64,000 nucleotides of DNA from Paraburkholderia adhaesiva (GTDB lineage: Bacteria > Pseudomonadota > Gammaproteobacteria > Burkholderiales > Burkholderiaceae), in the NCBI RefSeq assembly GCF_021390575.1, contig NZ_JAJEJQ010000003.1, forward strand, positions 124,001 to 188,000. Direction: 5' to 3'. Made by a program: the position numbers and the translations under genes. Under the pieces are notes generated by a model, which ran no database searches, was not told the DNA's origin, and saw only the letters and a list, made by a program, of their open reading frames with translations. Position 1 is the first letter of the stretch; every line of letters begins with the position of its first letter. This document shows, piece after piece, positions 1 through 9,659 of this stretch.

Positions 1-817
1 GCGCCGCGAGTTGCGCGGTCTTCGCATCGACGAGCGCCGCGAGGTCGCGGTACAGCGTCTGCAGCTCGCCAACCATTCGGTTGAAACCCTGGGCAAGATA
101 GCCGAACTCATCCTCGGTATCGACCGGCAGGCGCGTGTCGAACTTTCGCGCTTCGACGCGAGAAACCCCTTCGTGCAGGCGCTGCACAGGTACGACGAAC
201 CACAGGTACAGCAAATAAACTATCGCCGCCGTCCCGACACACGACAGCGCAGCCAGCGCGAGCTGCGACGTCCGCAGCCACGCGGTCTTGCGCGCGTTCT
301 CGCGCTCGATCATGCCGACGAGACGGTCCGCTTCGTCGACGAAACCCGGCAGCAGCGCGAGATATTTCGGCGGCTCGCCTTCCCCCGCGTCGCGTTCGCT
401 CAGCGCAGCCGGTTTGAGCTGCTCGTCCCATACCGCGGCGACGCGATCGAACTGCTTGTGAATCGCCGGGTCGTTGGGCAGGAACAGCGGACGCGCCGCA
501 TCGCCCTGACGCAATCGACGCACCGTGTCGTCCAGTAGCTTGAGCTGGTCGTCGAGGTCGGCGGGCTCGCCAAGACGCGTTTCCCACAGCGCGATCGCCA
601 CCGCGTTCGCCCGCATGCGCAGGCTGCCCGCGTCGTTGATCGCAGCGCCCGCGCCTTCCAGCTGCCACGACAGCCAGAGCGTGCCGCCAATCATCGAAAG
701 CACGAGTGCGAGCGCCACCGCCGAAAGCACAATGATGCGAGTCGACAGGCGCCGGGCGAATGGCGCCGCCGACGCAACGACGTCGGTCTGTTCGGAAAAG
801 TCGGAGGGCGTGTACAT
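1..817 (-). CDS. narX: NarX-type nitrate/nitrite sensor histidine kinase (N-terminal part, cut by window edge)
   Basis: The reading frame is open from an ATG at 817 to the window edge, giving 272 residues. It starts with a cytoplasmic tail, a first membrane segment (about 27-50), then a P-box-like stretch at 59-70 (INDAGSLRMRAN) that in NarX-type sensors binds nitrate or nitrite. A helical periplasmic domain, a second membrane segment (about 185-209) and a HAMP-like region with EDEFGYLAQGFNRM (235-248) follow. The kinase core lies beyond the edge and is not seen. The gene follows mobB by 23 bp on the same strand, downstream of narGHJI, so it is probably the sensor for this cluster, with a NarL-type regulator expected next. 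NarX versus NarQ cannot be settled without the rest. Confidence 0.8.
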   Translation of the reverse strand, partial: MYTPSDFSEQTDVVASAAPFARRLSTRIIVLSAVALALVLSMIGGTLWLSWQLEGAGAAINDAGSLRMRANAVAIALWETRLGEPADLDDQLKLLDDTVRRLRQGDAARPLFLPNDPAIHKQFDRVAAVWDEQLKPAALSERDAGEGEPPKYLALLPGFVDEADRLVGMIERENARKTAWLRTSQLALAALSCVGTAAIVYLLYLWFVVPVQRLHEGVSRVEARKFDTRLPVDTEDEFGYLAQGFNRMVGELQTLYRDLAALVDAKTAQLAA

Positions 818-840
818 GGCTTGACCGGTCGGTGTGGGGC

Positions 841-1362
841 TCAGGTGCGATTATCCGCCTGTGCGCCGCCCGCCGAAAGCCCGCCCACGGTCTTCGCGAT
901 GAACGCGGCAATCGCTGGCACGTCGTTCAGCGCCAGGACGGGCAAACGGGTATCGAGGTCCATATCGGACGCGATCGCCACGATGCGCGGGTCATGCGGA
1001 TAAAGCACCTCGCAGCCGCTCCCGCTGCGCACGACTTCGAGCCGCGGAATCTCGGCGGTCGTGTAGCCTTCGACGAGCGTGAGGTCGGCAGGCGAAAGCC
1101 GGGCGAGCATCGTGTCGAATGACGGTTCCGGTCCGTCGTGCAAGATAGCCCACGACGTCGGCGACACGACCAGCACCTCGCCCGCACCTGCGGCGCGAAA
1201 GCGCGCGCTGTTCTTGTGCGGCGGCTCGAGGTCGAGCTTATGGTGACAATGCTTGATGACGTTGACCACGAGGCCCTGAGCGCCGAAATGGGCGAGCAGC
1301 GCCTCGATCAGGGTCGTTTTGCCCTGACCCGAGCGGCCTGCAATGCCAAAGAGTCGTGCCAT
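841..1362 (-). CDS. mobB: Molybdopterin-guanine dinucleotide biosynthesis protein MobB
   Basis: A 173-residue P-loop protein with the Walker A motif GRSGQGKT at residues 9-16, typical of MobB. MobB is a GTP-binding adaptor that helps MobA attach GMP to molybdopterin to form the bis-MGD cofactor, which NarG needs. The frame is open up to 1407, but ATG 1362 is preferred because AGGAGG lies 9 nt upstream and the P-loop then sits at the usual distance from the N-terminus. It lies between narI and narX on the same strand, directly behind an intrinsic terminator, so its expression probably depends on read-through or its own promoter. Cofactor supply next to the enzyme that uses it fits the context. 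Confidence 0.9.
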   Translation of the reverse strand: MARLFGIAGRSGQGKTTLIEALLAHFGAQGLVVNVIKHCHHKLDLEPPHKNSARFRAAGAGEVLVVSPTSWAILHDGPEPSFDTMLARLSPADLTLVEGYTTAEIPRLEVVRSGSGCEVLYPHDPRIVAIASDMDLDTRLPVLALNDVPAIAAFIAKTVGGLSAGGAQADNRT

Positions 1363-1379
1363 GACACGCATCCTCCTGC

Positions 1380-1416
1380 AAAAAAAAAGCGGGCGACCGC
1401 CAGACACGGTCGCCCG
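1380..1416 (-). terminator. Intrinsic terminator between narI and mobB
   Basis: Perfect 10-bp stem (1390-1399 paired with 1407-1416, 7-nt loop). On the minus strand it is followed by nine T residues (1380-1388). It ends the narGHJI transcript about 10 nt before the mobB ribosome binding site. Confidence 0.88.
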
Positions 1417-1457
1417 AAGGTGATCAGGCCACGATCCTCCGGGCCGACCAACGGGGA

Positions 1458-2141
1458 CTACCGGCTACGCACGAGCTGCCATGCGCGGCCGAGATAACCG
1501 AGTGAAGCAAAACCGCTCCACACGTGCACAAGACGCGTGAACGGGAAGATCACGAAAAGCGTCATGCCCATGAAGAGGTGCACGCGGAAGATAAGCGGTG
1601 CGTCGGCCACGAAGCTTGCTGCATCACCACGGAACGTCAAGGTGTGCTGCGCCCACGTCATGAGCTTCACCATCATCGCGCCGTCCATGTGACCTGCCGA
1701 TTCGCCGATCGTCGAAAGACCGAGCAGCAGCGTGACGAGAATCCACAGGAGCAGGATCTTGTCAGCAGTGCGCGTCACAGCCGACACACGGACGTTCGAG
1801 AGACGACGGTGCAGCAGGATCGCGAGCCCGGCGAGACACATCGAGCCCATCACGCCGCCCGCGACCATCGCGACCATCTGCTTGGCGCTGTGCGGCACGC
1901 CGAGGAAATCCCAGACCGCGACGGGCGTGAGCAGACCGAACAGGTGGCCAAAGAACAGCCCCAGAATGCCGACGTGAAAGAGGATATTACCAATCCTCAG
2001 TTGTCCGCGATGGAGGATCTGCGAGCTATCCGCCTTCCACGTGTACTGCTCGCGTTCGAAGCGGGCGAGACTGCCAAACAGAAAGATGGCTAAAGCAATG
2101 TAGGGATAGGTCCCGAACAGAAACTGGTTAAACGTGTTCAT
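1458..2141 (-). CDS. narI: Respiratory nitrate reductase gamma subunit (cytochrome b)
   Basis: 227 residues, the normal NarI size, with five predicted membrane helices. The heme-b ligand histidines are visible: His56 and His66 in [13 protein letters not shown], and His188 and His206 in FRVHLF and LVHVWSG. NarI oxidises quinol at the periplasmic side and passes electrons to NarH, anchoring the NarGH complex to the inner membrane. The start ATG overlaps the narJ stop (ATGA), which indicates translational coupling. A strong terminator follows the gene. Confidence 0.97.
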   Translation of the reverse strand: MNTFNQFLFGTYPYIALAIFLFGSLARFEREQYTWKADSSQILHRGQLRIGNILFHVGILGLFFGHLFGLLTPVAVWDFLGVPHSAKQMVAMVAGGVMGSMCLAGLAILLHRRLSNVRVSAVTRTADKILLLWILVTLLLGLSTIGESAGHMDGAMMVKLMTWAQHTLTFRGDAASFVADAPLIFRVHLFMGMTLFVIFPFTRLVHVWSGFASLGYLGRAWQLVRSR

Positions 2142-2803
2142 TGCGTATCCTTTGCATGGCCTGCCGCGTCATGCCGCGTACGCGGCGGGTGAAAATGGAC
2201 GGTCTGCGGTGCATTGCGCGTAATGAGAGGCTCAACACCGTCCGCGCCGACGCCAAACATCTCCAGCGCTTCATCCATGTCGCGCACCGGTGCCACGGTC
2301 AGCGGCTTCGGCTCGACCGTGCACATGCTGCACAACACGGTGAAGACACACGCGTACGGACTCTCGGAGCGCTTCAACTGCTTGCCGAGTTCGGCGATCA
2401 CATGAATCGCTTCGCCCAGCAGCGTCGACGCATCTTCGCTGCTGATGAGCCCGAGCACTTCGAGAAAGAGCGGCACATAGTCGGGCAGTTCGTTCGTCGC
2501 CACGTCGAGGCCAAAGCTGCGATATTCCTCGAGCAGATCGACCATGGCCTGGCCGCGGTCGCGGCTTTCGCCGTGCACGTGCTCGAACAGATGCAGCGAG
2601 TGACGCGGATTACGGTCGAACGTCGCGACGTATTCCTCCTGCGACTCGATCAACGAACGGCCACGCAGCGCACCGATGAGCGGCGCCAGATCGCGCGCCG
2701 CATCGGGATACGCGAGCAGCGCATCATCGATTTCCTCGAGGGCATCGAGCAGGTCCTGCTCCGGATAATCGAGCAGGCCCGCCAGGATCGGATAAATCGA
2801 CAT
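2138..2803 (-). CDS. narJ: Nitrate reductase molybdenum cofactor assembly chaperone NarJ
   Basis: 221 residues of the TorD/NarJ chaperone family, recognisable from the acidic helical N-terminal part (LLDYPEQDLLDALEEIDDAL) and the central PDYVPLFLEVLG motif. NarJ binds apo-NarG and supports Mo-cofactor insertion and membrane docking; it is not part of the final complex. The start has GGAGGA about 7 nt upstream. It lies 15 bp behind narH and overlaps narI by 4 bp. The C-terminal tail is rich in His and Arg. Confidence 0.95.
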   Translation of the reverse strand: MSIYPILAGLLDYPEQDLLDALEEIDDALLAYPDAARDLAPLIGALRGRSLIESQEEYVATFDRNPRHSLHLFEHVHGESRDRGQAMVDLLEEYRSFGLDVATNELPDYVPLFLEVLGLISSEDASTLLGEAIHVIAELGKQLKRSESPYACVFTVLCSMCTVEPKPLTVAPVRDMDEALEMFGVGADGVEPLITRNAPQTVHFHPPRTRHDAAGHAKDTQ

Positions 2804-2818
2804 CGTGTATTCCTCCGC

Positions 2819-4369
2819 TTACGTGTTCGACGTCGCCTTACGCGACTTCGGCATATCCGCGAACACGACACTGCCCTGCTGCTTCGCGCCGAACAGCGAA
2901 CCTTCCGTCACACCGCCCGAACAACCGTTGCCGAACGAGAAGCCACAGCTGCCCTTCTCGTTGAAGCTGTCCTCGACCATTTCCTTGTGCGACGACGGAA
3001 TCACGAAGCGGTCTTCGTAGTTTGCGATCGCCATGATCCGGTACATGTCTTCGACCTGTTCCGGGGTGAGGTTCGTCGTACTCAAGAGCGACGGATCTTC
3101 GATGCCATCGACCGATTGCGCACGCTTGTATGCGCGCATAGCCAGCATGCGGCGCAGTGCGTCGATCACCGGTGCCTCGTCGCCTGCGGTCAGCAGGTTC
3201 GCGAGATACTGCATCGGAATGCGCAGGCTCGCGACGTCGGGGATCACGCCGTCGTGGCCAATGTGGCCCGCGTCCGCTGCCGACTGGATCGGCGAGAGCG
3301 GCGGCACGTACCAGACCATCGGCAGCGTGCGGTACTCGGGGTGCAGCGGGAACGCGATTTTCCACTCCACCGCCATCCGGTACACCGGCGATTTCTTCGC
3401 GGCGTCGAGCCAGTTCTGCGCGATGCCCTGACGCAATGCCTCGGCTTCCACCGCCGGGTCATTCGGGTCGAGGAACAAATCGAGTTGAGCCTGATACAGA
3501 TCCGTCTCTTTCTCGACGCTTGCTGCCTCGCTGATACGGTCCGCGTCGTAGAGCATCACGCCGAGATAGCGGATACGGCCCACGCAGCTTTCCGAGCACA
3601 CGGTCGGCTGACCCGCCTCGATACGCGGGTAGCAGAACACGCACTTCTCGGCCTTGCCGGTCTTCCAGTTGAAGTACATCTTCTTGTACGGGCAACCGGA
3701 CACGCACATACGCCAGCCGCGGCACTTGTCCTGGTCGACGAGCACAATGCCGTCGTCTTCGCGCTTGTACACCGAGCCCGACGGGCACGATGCAACGCAC
3801 GCCGGATTCAGGCAGTGCTCGCACAGACGCGGCAGATACATCATGAAGGTGTTTTCGAACGTCGAATACATCTCCTTCTGCACGTTCTCGAACAGCGCAT
3901 CACGGCCGCGCGACTCGAACTCGCCACCGAGATCGTCTTCCCAGTTCGGACCCCAATGGATCTTGTCCATCTTCTTGCCGGTGATCACTGACACCGGGCG
4001 CGCGGTGGGCGGCGTCTGCGAGAGACCCGCTTTCTGCAGATGCTCGTAGTCGTACGTGAACGGCTCGTAGTAGTCGTCGATGGCAGGCAGGTTCGGGTTC
4101 GCGAAAAGGTTCGCGATCACCTTGAGCTTCGAACCCTGGCGCGGCTCGATATGGCCGTCCTGCTTGCGGACCCAACCGCCGTTCCACTTCTTCTGGTTCT
4201 CCCACTCCTTCGGATAACCAATGCCTGGCTTCGTTTCGACGTTGTTGAACCACGCGTACTCCACGCCGTCACGCGACGTCCACACGTTCTTGCACGTAAC
4301 AGAGCACGTATGGCAGCCGATGCACTTGTCCAGGTTCAGGACCATTGCCACCTGGGCACGAATCTTCAT
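2819..4369 (-). CDS. narH: Respiratory nitrate reductase beta subunit (iron-sulfur)
   Basis: 516 residues, as expected for NarH. Four cysteine clusters are visible: CIGCHTCSVTC near residue 16, CEHCLNPACVASC, CRGWRMCVSGCPYKK, and KCVFCYPRIEAGQPTVC. The Trp in CRGWRMC replaces a Cys and is the known mark of the [3Fe-4S] cluster in NarH. The protein wires electrons from NarI hemes to NarG. The start has AAGGAG upstream and overlaps the narG stop by 4 bp. Confidence 0.97.
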   Translation of the reverse strand: MKIRAQVAMVLNLDKCIGCHTCSVTCKNVWTSRDGVEYAWFNNVETKPGIGYPKEWENQKKWNGGWVRKQDGHIEPRQGSKLKVIANLFANPNLPAIDDYYEPFTYDYEHLQKAGLSQTPPTARPVSVITGKKMDKIHWGPNWEDDLGGEFESRGRDALFENVQKEMYSTFENTFMMYLPRLCEHCLNPACVASCPSGSVYKREDDGIVLVDQDKCRGWRMCVSGCPYKKMYFNWKTGKAEKCVFCYPRIEAGQPTVCSESCVGRIRYLGVMLYDADRISEAASVEKETDLYQAQLDLFLDPNDPAVEAEALRQGIAQNWLDAAKKSPVYRMAVEWKIAFPLHPEYRTLPMVWYVPPLSPIQSAADAGHIGHDGVIPDVASLRIPMQYLANLLTAGDEAPVIDALRRMLAMRAYKRAQSVDGIEDPSLLSTTNLTPEQVEDMYRIMAIANYEDRFVIPSSHKEMVEDSFNEKGSCGFSFGNGCSGGVTEGSLFGAKQQGSVVFADMPKSRKATSNT

Positions 4370-7300
4370 GATGCTGCTCCTTCGACGAGCGGGCCTTCAA
4401 GCCACTCGACCTTGTTCATCTTGCGGACGATGACGTATTCATCGCGATTGCTGCCGACCGTGCCGTAGTAGTTGAAACCATAGGCAAGCTGCGCATAGCC
4501 ACCGATCATGTGCGTCGGCTTGAGCACCGTGCGCGTGACCGAGTTGTGGATACCGCCGCGAAATCCGCTCGTCTCGGCGCCCGGCGTGTTCACGATCTTT
4601 TCCTGAGCGTGATACATGAGGCACATGCCGCGCGGCACACGCTGGCTCACCACCACGCGCGCAGTCAGCGTTCCGTTCACGTTGAAGACTTCGACCCAGT
4701 CGTTGTCCTTGAGGCCGGCCTCCTTCGCTTCGGATTCCGAAACCCACACGTGCGGACCACCACGCGAAAGCGTGAGCATGCGGATGTTGTCCGAATACGT
4801 CGAGTGGATACCCCACTTCTGGTGCGGCGTGATCCAGTTCAGCACCAGTTCGTGCTCGCCGTTCGGCTTCGCACCGAGCATCGGCTTGATGGTCTTCGTG
4901 TCGATGGCCGGCTTGTAGCTCGCCGAAGCCTCACCGAAGTCGAGCATCCAGCGGTGGTCCTGATAGAACTGCTGACGGCCGGTGAGCGTGCGCCATGGAA
5001 TCAGCTCGTGCACGTTCGTGTAGCCCGCGTTGTAGCTGACTTCTTCCGATTCGAGACCCGACCACGTCGGCGCGGAGATGATCTTGCGCGGCTGCGCCTG
5101 AACATCGCGGAAGCGGATCTTGTCGTGCTCGCGTCCTTCAGCCAGGTGCACGTGATCGCGGCCCGTGATCTTCGAGAGCGCATCCCACGCCTTCACCGCG
5201 ACGTGACCGTTGGTTTCCGGCGCGAACGTGAGGATCATTTCCGCCGCGTCGATTGCGGTGTCGAGACACGGACGTCCATCCGTCACGCCCGTGCGATTCG
5301 TGATGCCGGTGAGGTGCGCGAGTTCGCCCACCTCGTGCTCCGTGTTCCAGTTGATGCCCTTGCCGCCGTTGCCGAGCTTGTCGAGCAGCGGCCCGACCGA
5401 CGTGAACTTGTTGTAGATCTCGCGATAGTCGCGCTCCACAACCTGCATCGAAGGCGCGGTCTTGCCGGGAATCAGGTCGCACTCGCCATGACGCCAGTCC
5501 TTCGGCTCGAACGCCTGACCGAGTTCGTTCGGCGTGTCGTGCAAGAGCGGCGTGCAGACGAGGTCGGTACGCGTACCAAGATGCGCACCGCCGATCTCCG
5601 AGAACTTCTTCGCGATGGCCTTGTAGATCTCCCAGTCCGTCTTGCTCTCCCACAGCGGCTGCACTGCTTCCGAAAGCGGGTGGATGAACGGGTGCATGTC
5701 GGACGTGTTCAGGTCGTCCTTCTCGTAGAACGTCGCGGACGGCAGCACGATGTCGCCATAGAGGCAGGTCGTGCTCATCCGGAAGTCGAGCACCGTGAGC
5801 AGGTCGAGCTTGCCCTCTGCAGCCGGGCGCACCTTCACTTCCGACGGCTTGATGGCGTCGTCCTCGTCGCCGAAGACCGCGTTCTGCGTGCCGAGCAGGT
5901 ACTTGAGGAAGTACTCGTGACCCTTGCCCGAGCTACCGAGAATATTCGAGCGCCACACGAACATGTTGCGCGGGAAGTTCACGGGATTGTCGGGGTCGTC
6001 GCACGCGAAATTCAGCGCGCCGGACTTCAGTTGTTCTACTGCCCAGCCAATCGGCTCACGACCTGCGCGCTTCGCGGCTTCGACGACGTCGAGCGGATTC
6101 GCGCCGAGCTGCGGTGCCGACGGCAGCCAGCCCATGCGCTCGGACTTCGCGTTCAGGTCGAGCATGCTCAAACCCTTGTAGCGCTCGCGATCCGCGCCCG
6201 GGCTGAGAATTTCGTCGAGCGAGACCTTCTCGTGACGCCACTGGCTCGTGTGGTTGTAGAAGAACGACGTGCCGTTCATCTGGCGCGGCGGACGCACCCA
6301 GTCGAGCGCGAACGCGAGCGGCGTCCAGCCGAACTGCGGCCGCAGCTTTTCCTGACCCACGTAGTGCGCCCAGCCGCCACCGCTCTGGCCGATACAGCCG
6401 CACATCATCAACAGGTTGATGATGCCGCGGTAGATCATGTCGTTGTGGTACCAGTGGTTGAGCGCGGCACCGAGGATCACCATGCTCTTGCCGTGCGTGC
6501 GATCCGCGTTGTCCGCGAATTCACGCGCCACCTGGATCACGAGCTTGCGCGGCACCGTCGTGTGCTTTTCCTGCCACGCCGGCGTGCAGGGAACGTCGTC
6601 GTCATACGACTGCGCGACGTTCGGGCCGCCGAGACCCTGATCGACGCCGTAGTTCGCCATCTGCAGGTCGTACACCGTCGCGACGAGCACGCTCGTGCCG
6701 TCCGCCAGCGCAACACGCTTTGCCGGCACGCGACGCGCCAACATCGCACCGTGCTCTCCGCCGAAATACGGGAAGCTCACGTCGGCAACTTCGTCGTGCG
6801 CATCGATGAGCGACAGACGCGGATCGATCGTACGGCCGCTACCACCGTCCTTCAGTTCGAGATTCCAGCGACCGACCTTCTCGCCGTCGTTGTGGTTCGC
6901 TTCGCCCCAGCGGAAACCGACCGAGCCGTTCGGCGCGACGATGTCGCCCGTCGCTGCATCGATCGCGAGGGTCTTCCATTGCGGGTTGTTCGCTTCGTCG
7001 AGATTGCCAGCAAGTTGCGACGCGCGCAGGAACTGGTCCGGCACAATCGCGCTATCACGCTCGGCGAGCACGACGAGCAGCGGCATGTCGGTGTATTGCT
7101 TGACATAGTCGCGGAAGTACGCGGATTTGCCGCTCGCGTGGAATTCCTTGAGCACGACGTGACCCATCGCCATTGCGAGCGCCGCGTCGGTGCCCTGGGT
7201 CGGTGCGAGCCAGATATCGCCGAACTTGACCATTTCGCCGAAGTCCGACGACACGGCGACGGTCTTCGTGCCCTTGTAGCGGACTTCGGTATAGAAGTGC

Positions 7301-8091
7301 GCGTCAGGCGTACGCGTCTGCGGCACATTCGAGCCCCAGACCATCAGATAGGTGGAGTTGTACCAGTCGGCGGACTCGGGCACGTCCGTCTGCTCGCCCC
7401 ACACTTGAGGCGACGACGGCGGCAGGTCGCAGTACCAGTCATAGAACGACAGGGGCACGCCGCCAATCAGGCTCAGGTAGCGCGCGCCAGCCGCATACGA
7501 GACCATCGACATCGCCGGAATCGGCGAGAAACCGATCACACGGTCAGGGCCGTATTTGCCGACCGTGTAGGCGTTCGCTGCGGCGATCATCTCGGTCGCC
7601 GTATCCCAGTCGGCGCGCACGAAGCCGCCAAGACCACGCACCTTCTTGTAGCGCGCAGCCTTTTCCGGATTCTCGACGATCGACGCCCACGCCTGTACCG
7701 GACCGAGCGTGCGACGTGCGTCGCGCCACATGTCCATCAGCCGTCCGCGGATCATCGGATGTTTGACGCGCTGCGCCGAATACACGTACCAGCTGTACGA
7801 CGCGCCACGCGGACAACCACGCGGTTCGTGGTTGGGCAGGTCGGCGCGGGTGCGCGGGTAGTCGGTCTGCTGCGTCTCCCATGTGATCAGACCATTCTTC
7901 ACGTAGACCTTCCACGAACACGAACCGGTGCAGTTCACACCGTGTGTCGAGCGGACGATCTTGTCGTGTTGCCAGCGGCTGCGATAGCCGTCCTCCCACT
8001 TGCGGTCTTCGTTGACGACCGCGCCGTGACCGTTCGAGAAAGTCGCCTTGACGCGCGACATGAACTTGAGACGGTCCAGAAAGTGACTCAT
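4366..8091 (-). CDS. narG: Respiratory nitrate reductase alpha subunit (Mo-bis-MGD catalytic)
   Basis: 1241 residues, full length. The N-terminal HxxxCxxxC motif (His50, Cys54, Cys58) plus Cys93 matches the unusual His-ligated FS0 [4Fe-4S] cluster of NarG. The segment SFYDWYCDLPP places the Mo-ligating Asp at residue 222, the same number as in E. coli NarG. There is no twin-arginine export signal, so the site is cytoplasmic and the enzyme is NarG, not periplasmic NapA. ATG 8091 has GGAGAATAAG directly upstream. It is the first gene of the narGHJI unit, 130 bp behind narK2. Confidence 0.98.
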   Translation of the reverse strand: MSHFLDRLKFMSRVKATFSNGHGAVVNEDRKWEDGYRSRWQHDKIVRSTHGVNCTGSCSWKVYVKNGLITWETQQTDYPRTRADLPNHEPRGCPRGASYSWYVYSAQRVKHPMIRGRLMDMWRDARRTLGPVQAWASIVENPEKAARYKKVRGLGGFVRADWDTATEMIAAANAYTVGKYGPDRVIGFSPIPAMSMVSYAAGARYLSLIGGVPLSFYDWYCDLPPSSPQVWGEQTDVPESADWYNSTYLMVWGSNVPQTRTPDAHFYTEVRYKGTKTVAVSSDFGEMVKFGDIWLAPTQGTDAALAMAMGHVVLKEFHASGKSAYFRDYVKQYTDMPLLVVLAERDSAIVPDQFLRASQLAGNLDEANNPQWKTLAIDAATGDIVAPNGSVGFRWGEANHNDGEKVGRWNLELKDGGSGRTIDPRLSLIDAHDEVADVSFPYFGGEHGAMLARRVPAKRVALADGTSVLVATVYDLQMANYGVDQGLGGPNVAQSYDDDVPCTPAWQEKHTTVPRKLVIQVAREFADNADRTHGKSMVILGAALNHWYHNDMIYRGIINLLMMCGCIGQSGGGWAHYVGQEKLRPQFGWTPLAFALDWVRPPRQMNGTSFFYNHTSQWRHEKVSLDEILSPGADRERYKGLSMLDLNAKSERMGWLPSAPQLGANPLDVVEAAKRAGREPIGWAVEQLKSGALNFACDDPDNPVNFPRNMFVWRSNILGSSGKGHEYFLKYLLGTQNAVFGDEDDAIKPSEVKVRPAAEGKLDLLTVLDFRMSTTCLYGDIVLPSATFYEKDDLNTSDMHPFIHPLSEAVQPLWESKTDWEIYKAIAKKFSEIGGAHLGTRTDLVCTPLLHDTPNELGQAFEPKDWRHGECDLIPGKTAPSMQVVERDYREIYNKFTSVGPLLDKLGNGGKGINWNTEHEVGELAHLTGITNRTGVTDGRPCLDTAIDAAEMILTFAPETNGHVAVKAWDALSKITGRDHVHLAEGREHDKIRFRDVQAQPRKIISAPTWSGLESEEVSYNAGYTNVHELIPWRTLTGRQQFYQDHRWMLDFGEASASYKPAIDTKTIKPMLGAKPNGEHELVLNWITPHQKWGIHSTYSDNIRMLTLSRGGPHVWVSESEAKEAGLKDNDWVEVFNVNGTLTARVVVSQRVPRGMCLMYHAQEKIVNTPGAETSGFRGGIHNSVTRTVLKPTHMIGGYAQLAYGFNYYGTVGSNRDEYVIVRKMNKVEWLEGPLVEGAAS

Positions 8092-8172
8092 CTTATTCTC
8101 CGGGACTGATGCTGCGTCCAGCCTGCACTGTGTGATTGCGTGGACGTGGGGTATTCGTGAAGCTTAGTGTGA

Positions 8173-8192
8173 CGGGCGCGCTAGCGCGCCCG
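8173..8192. repeat. 20-nt GC-rich perfect palindrome between narK2 and narG
   Basis: A perfect inverted repeat (10-bp arms centred between 8182 and 8183) in the 130-bp gap between narK2 and narG. No T-tract follows on either strand, so it is not a standard intrinsic terminator. It could be an RNA processing or stability hairpin in the narK2-narG transcript. Confidence 0.5.
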
Positions 8193-8221
8193 GTTGCCAG
8201 CGGAAGCGAACTGCAGACGCA

Positions 8222-9607
8222 TCAGCAAGGCATCGGCGCATTGCGGCGTGCGTAGAAAATCCACGTGACCGCTGCACACACCAGGTAAAAACCGATGAAG
8301 CACACGAGCGCCGTGACGGGCGACCCGGTGGCGGCGATCGACGAACCGAAGCTCCTCGGGATGAAGAAGCCGCCGTATGCGCCCATCGCACCCGCAAAAC
8401 CGAGCACCGCTGCCGACTCCTTGCCGGCCTCGGCCAGCACCTGGTGCTGTGTAGAGGCGCCCTTGGCCTTCGCAAGGCGCTGATGCTGCGTGAGGAAGAT
8501 CACCGGGATCATGCGGAACGTGGAACCGTTGCCGATACCGGTCAGGGCGAACAGCACGATGAACATCGCGAGGAAGCCGCCGAAGTTGCCAGCCGATCCG
8601 TCATGCGGCAGGAAGGCGATCACACCGACCACCGCTGCAATCATCGCGAGGAACGTAAAGAGCGTGACGCGCGCGCCGCCCATACGGTCCGAGATCCAGC
8701 CGCCGATAGGACGTGTCAGCGCACCGGCGAGCGGCCCGAGGAACGCGTAGGCCGTCGGGTTGATCGCTGGGAATTCTGCCTTCGTGAGCAGCGCAAGGCC
8801 CGCGGAGAAGCCGATGAACGAACCGAAGGTGCCGACATACAGGAAGCACATCAACCAGTTGTGCGTGCGGCGGAAAATCACTGCCTGCTCGCTGAACGAC
8901 GCCTTCGCATCGGCGATGTCGTTCATGCCGAACCAGGCTGCAATCGAAGACACAATGATCAGCGGAACCCAGATGAAGCCCGCGTTCTGCAACCAGATGC
9001 TGTGTTCGACACCCTTCGCGACATAGGTCTGGCCGTCACCGAGCACGCCGCTGAACACGGCAGTCGAGATGACGATCGGCGTGACGAACTGCACCACCGA
9101 AACGCCGAGGTTACCGATACCAGCGTTCATGCCGGTCGCGAAGCCCTTGCGCTGCTTCGGAAAGAAGAAGCTGATGTTGGCCATCGACGAGCTGAAGTTC
9201 GCGCCACCCAGACCGCACAACAGTGCGAGCACTAGCAGTGTTTGATACGAGGTCGACGGATCGCGCAGTGCGAAGCCCATGCCGAGCGCCGGGATCAGCA
9301 GCGTGGCCGTCGAGATCGCGGTAAAACGGCGACCGCCGAAGATGGGCACGAGGAACGAGTAGAAGATGCGCAGCGTAGCGCCCGACAGTGCGGGGAGTGC
9401 CGTGAGCCAAAAGAGCTCGTCCTTGGTGAAGTGGAAACCGCCCTTGTCGAGATTGACGACGGTGACGCTCCACAGCGACCACACGACAAACGCCAGCATC
9501 AGCGCGGGAATGGAGATCCAGAGGTTGCGGTTGGCGACCTGCTCGCCACTCGCTTTCCAGAAACGCGAATTCTCCGGCTCCCATTCAGTCAACAGATATT
9601 TAGACAT
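8222..9607 (-). CDS. narK2: Nitrate/nitrite MFS transporter, NarK2 type
   Basis: 461 residues with about 12 membrane helices. Both nitrate-signature regions of the NarK/NNP family are present: GLGGANFSSSMANISFFFP in helix 5 and TGIGNGSTFRMIP in helix 11. The N-terminal extension (SKYLLTEWEPENSRFWKASG) is typical of the NarK/NarU (NarK2) branch, which mainly exchanges nitrate for nitrite. It sits directly behind narK1 and in front of narG, as in other denitrifying or nitrate-respiring bacteria with tandem narK genes. The ribosome binding site is weak. The type assignment is from family resemblance, not measured transport. Confidence 0.92.
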   Translation of the reverse strand: MSKYLLTEWEPENSRFWKASGEQVANRNLWISIPALMLAFVVWSLWSVTVVNLDKGGFHFTKDELFWLTALPALSGATLRIFYSFLVPIFGGRRFTAISTATLLIPALGMGFALRDPSTSYQTLLVLALLCGLGGANFSSSMANISFFFPKQRKGFATGMNAGIGNLGVSVVQFVTPIVISTAVFSGVLGDGQTYVAKGVEHSIWLQNAGFIWVPLIIVSSIAAWFGMNDIADAKASFSEQAVIFRRTHNWLMCFLYVGTFGSFIGFSAGLALLTKAEFPAINPTAYAFLGPLAGALTRPIGGWISDRMGGARVTLFTFLAMIAAVVGVIAFLPHDGSAGNFGGFLAMFIVLFALTGIGNGSTFRMIPVIFLTQHQRLAKAKGASTQHQVLAEAGKESAAVLGFAGAMGAYGGFFIPRSFGSSIAATGSPVTALVCFIGFYLVCAAVTWIFYARRNAPMPC

Positions 9608-9622
9608 GATGTTTGCTCAATC

Positions 9623-9652
9623 AAAAAAAAGCACGCCACATACGTGGCGTGC
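9623..9652 (-). terminator. Intrinsic terminator between narK1 and narK2
   Basis: Perfect 9-bp stem (9631-9639 with 9644-9652) with a 4-nt loop, followed on the minus strand by eight T residues (9623-9630). It begins 7 bp after the narK1 stop and ends 15 nt before the narK2 start, so it separates two genes that otherwise look like one operon. Confidence 0.88.
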
Positions 9653-9659
9653 GAGGAAA

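Noticed and set aside
4510-8109. 1199-residue plus-strand open frame antisense to narG
   Set aside because: Arg/His/Val-rich composition, no family motifs, exactly complementary to narG codons; a shadow produced by high GC at third positions.
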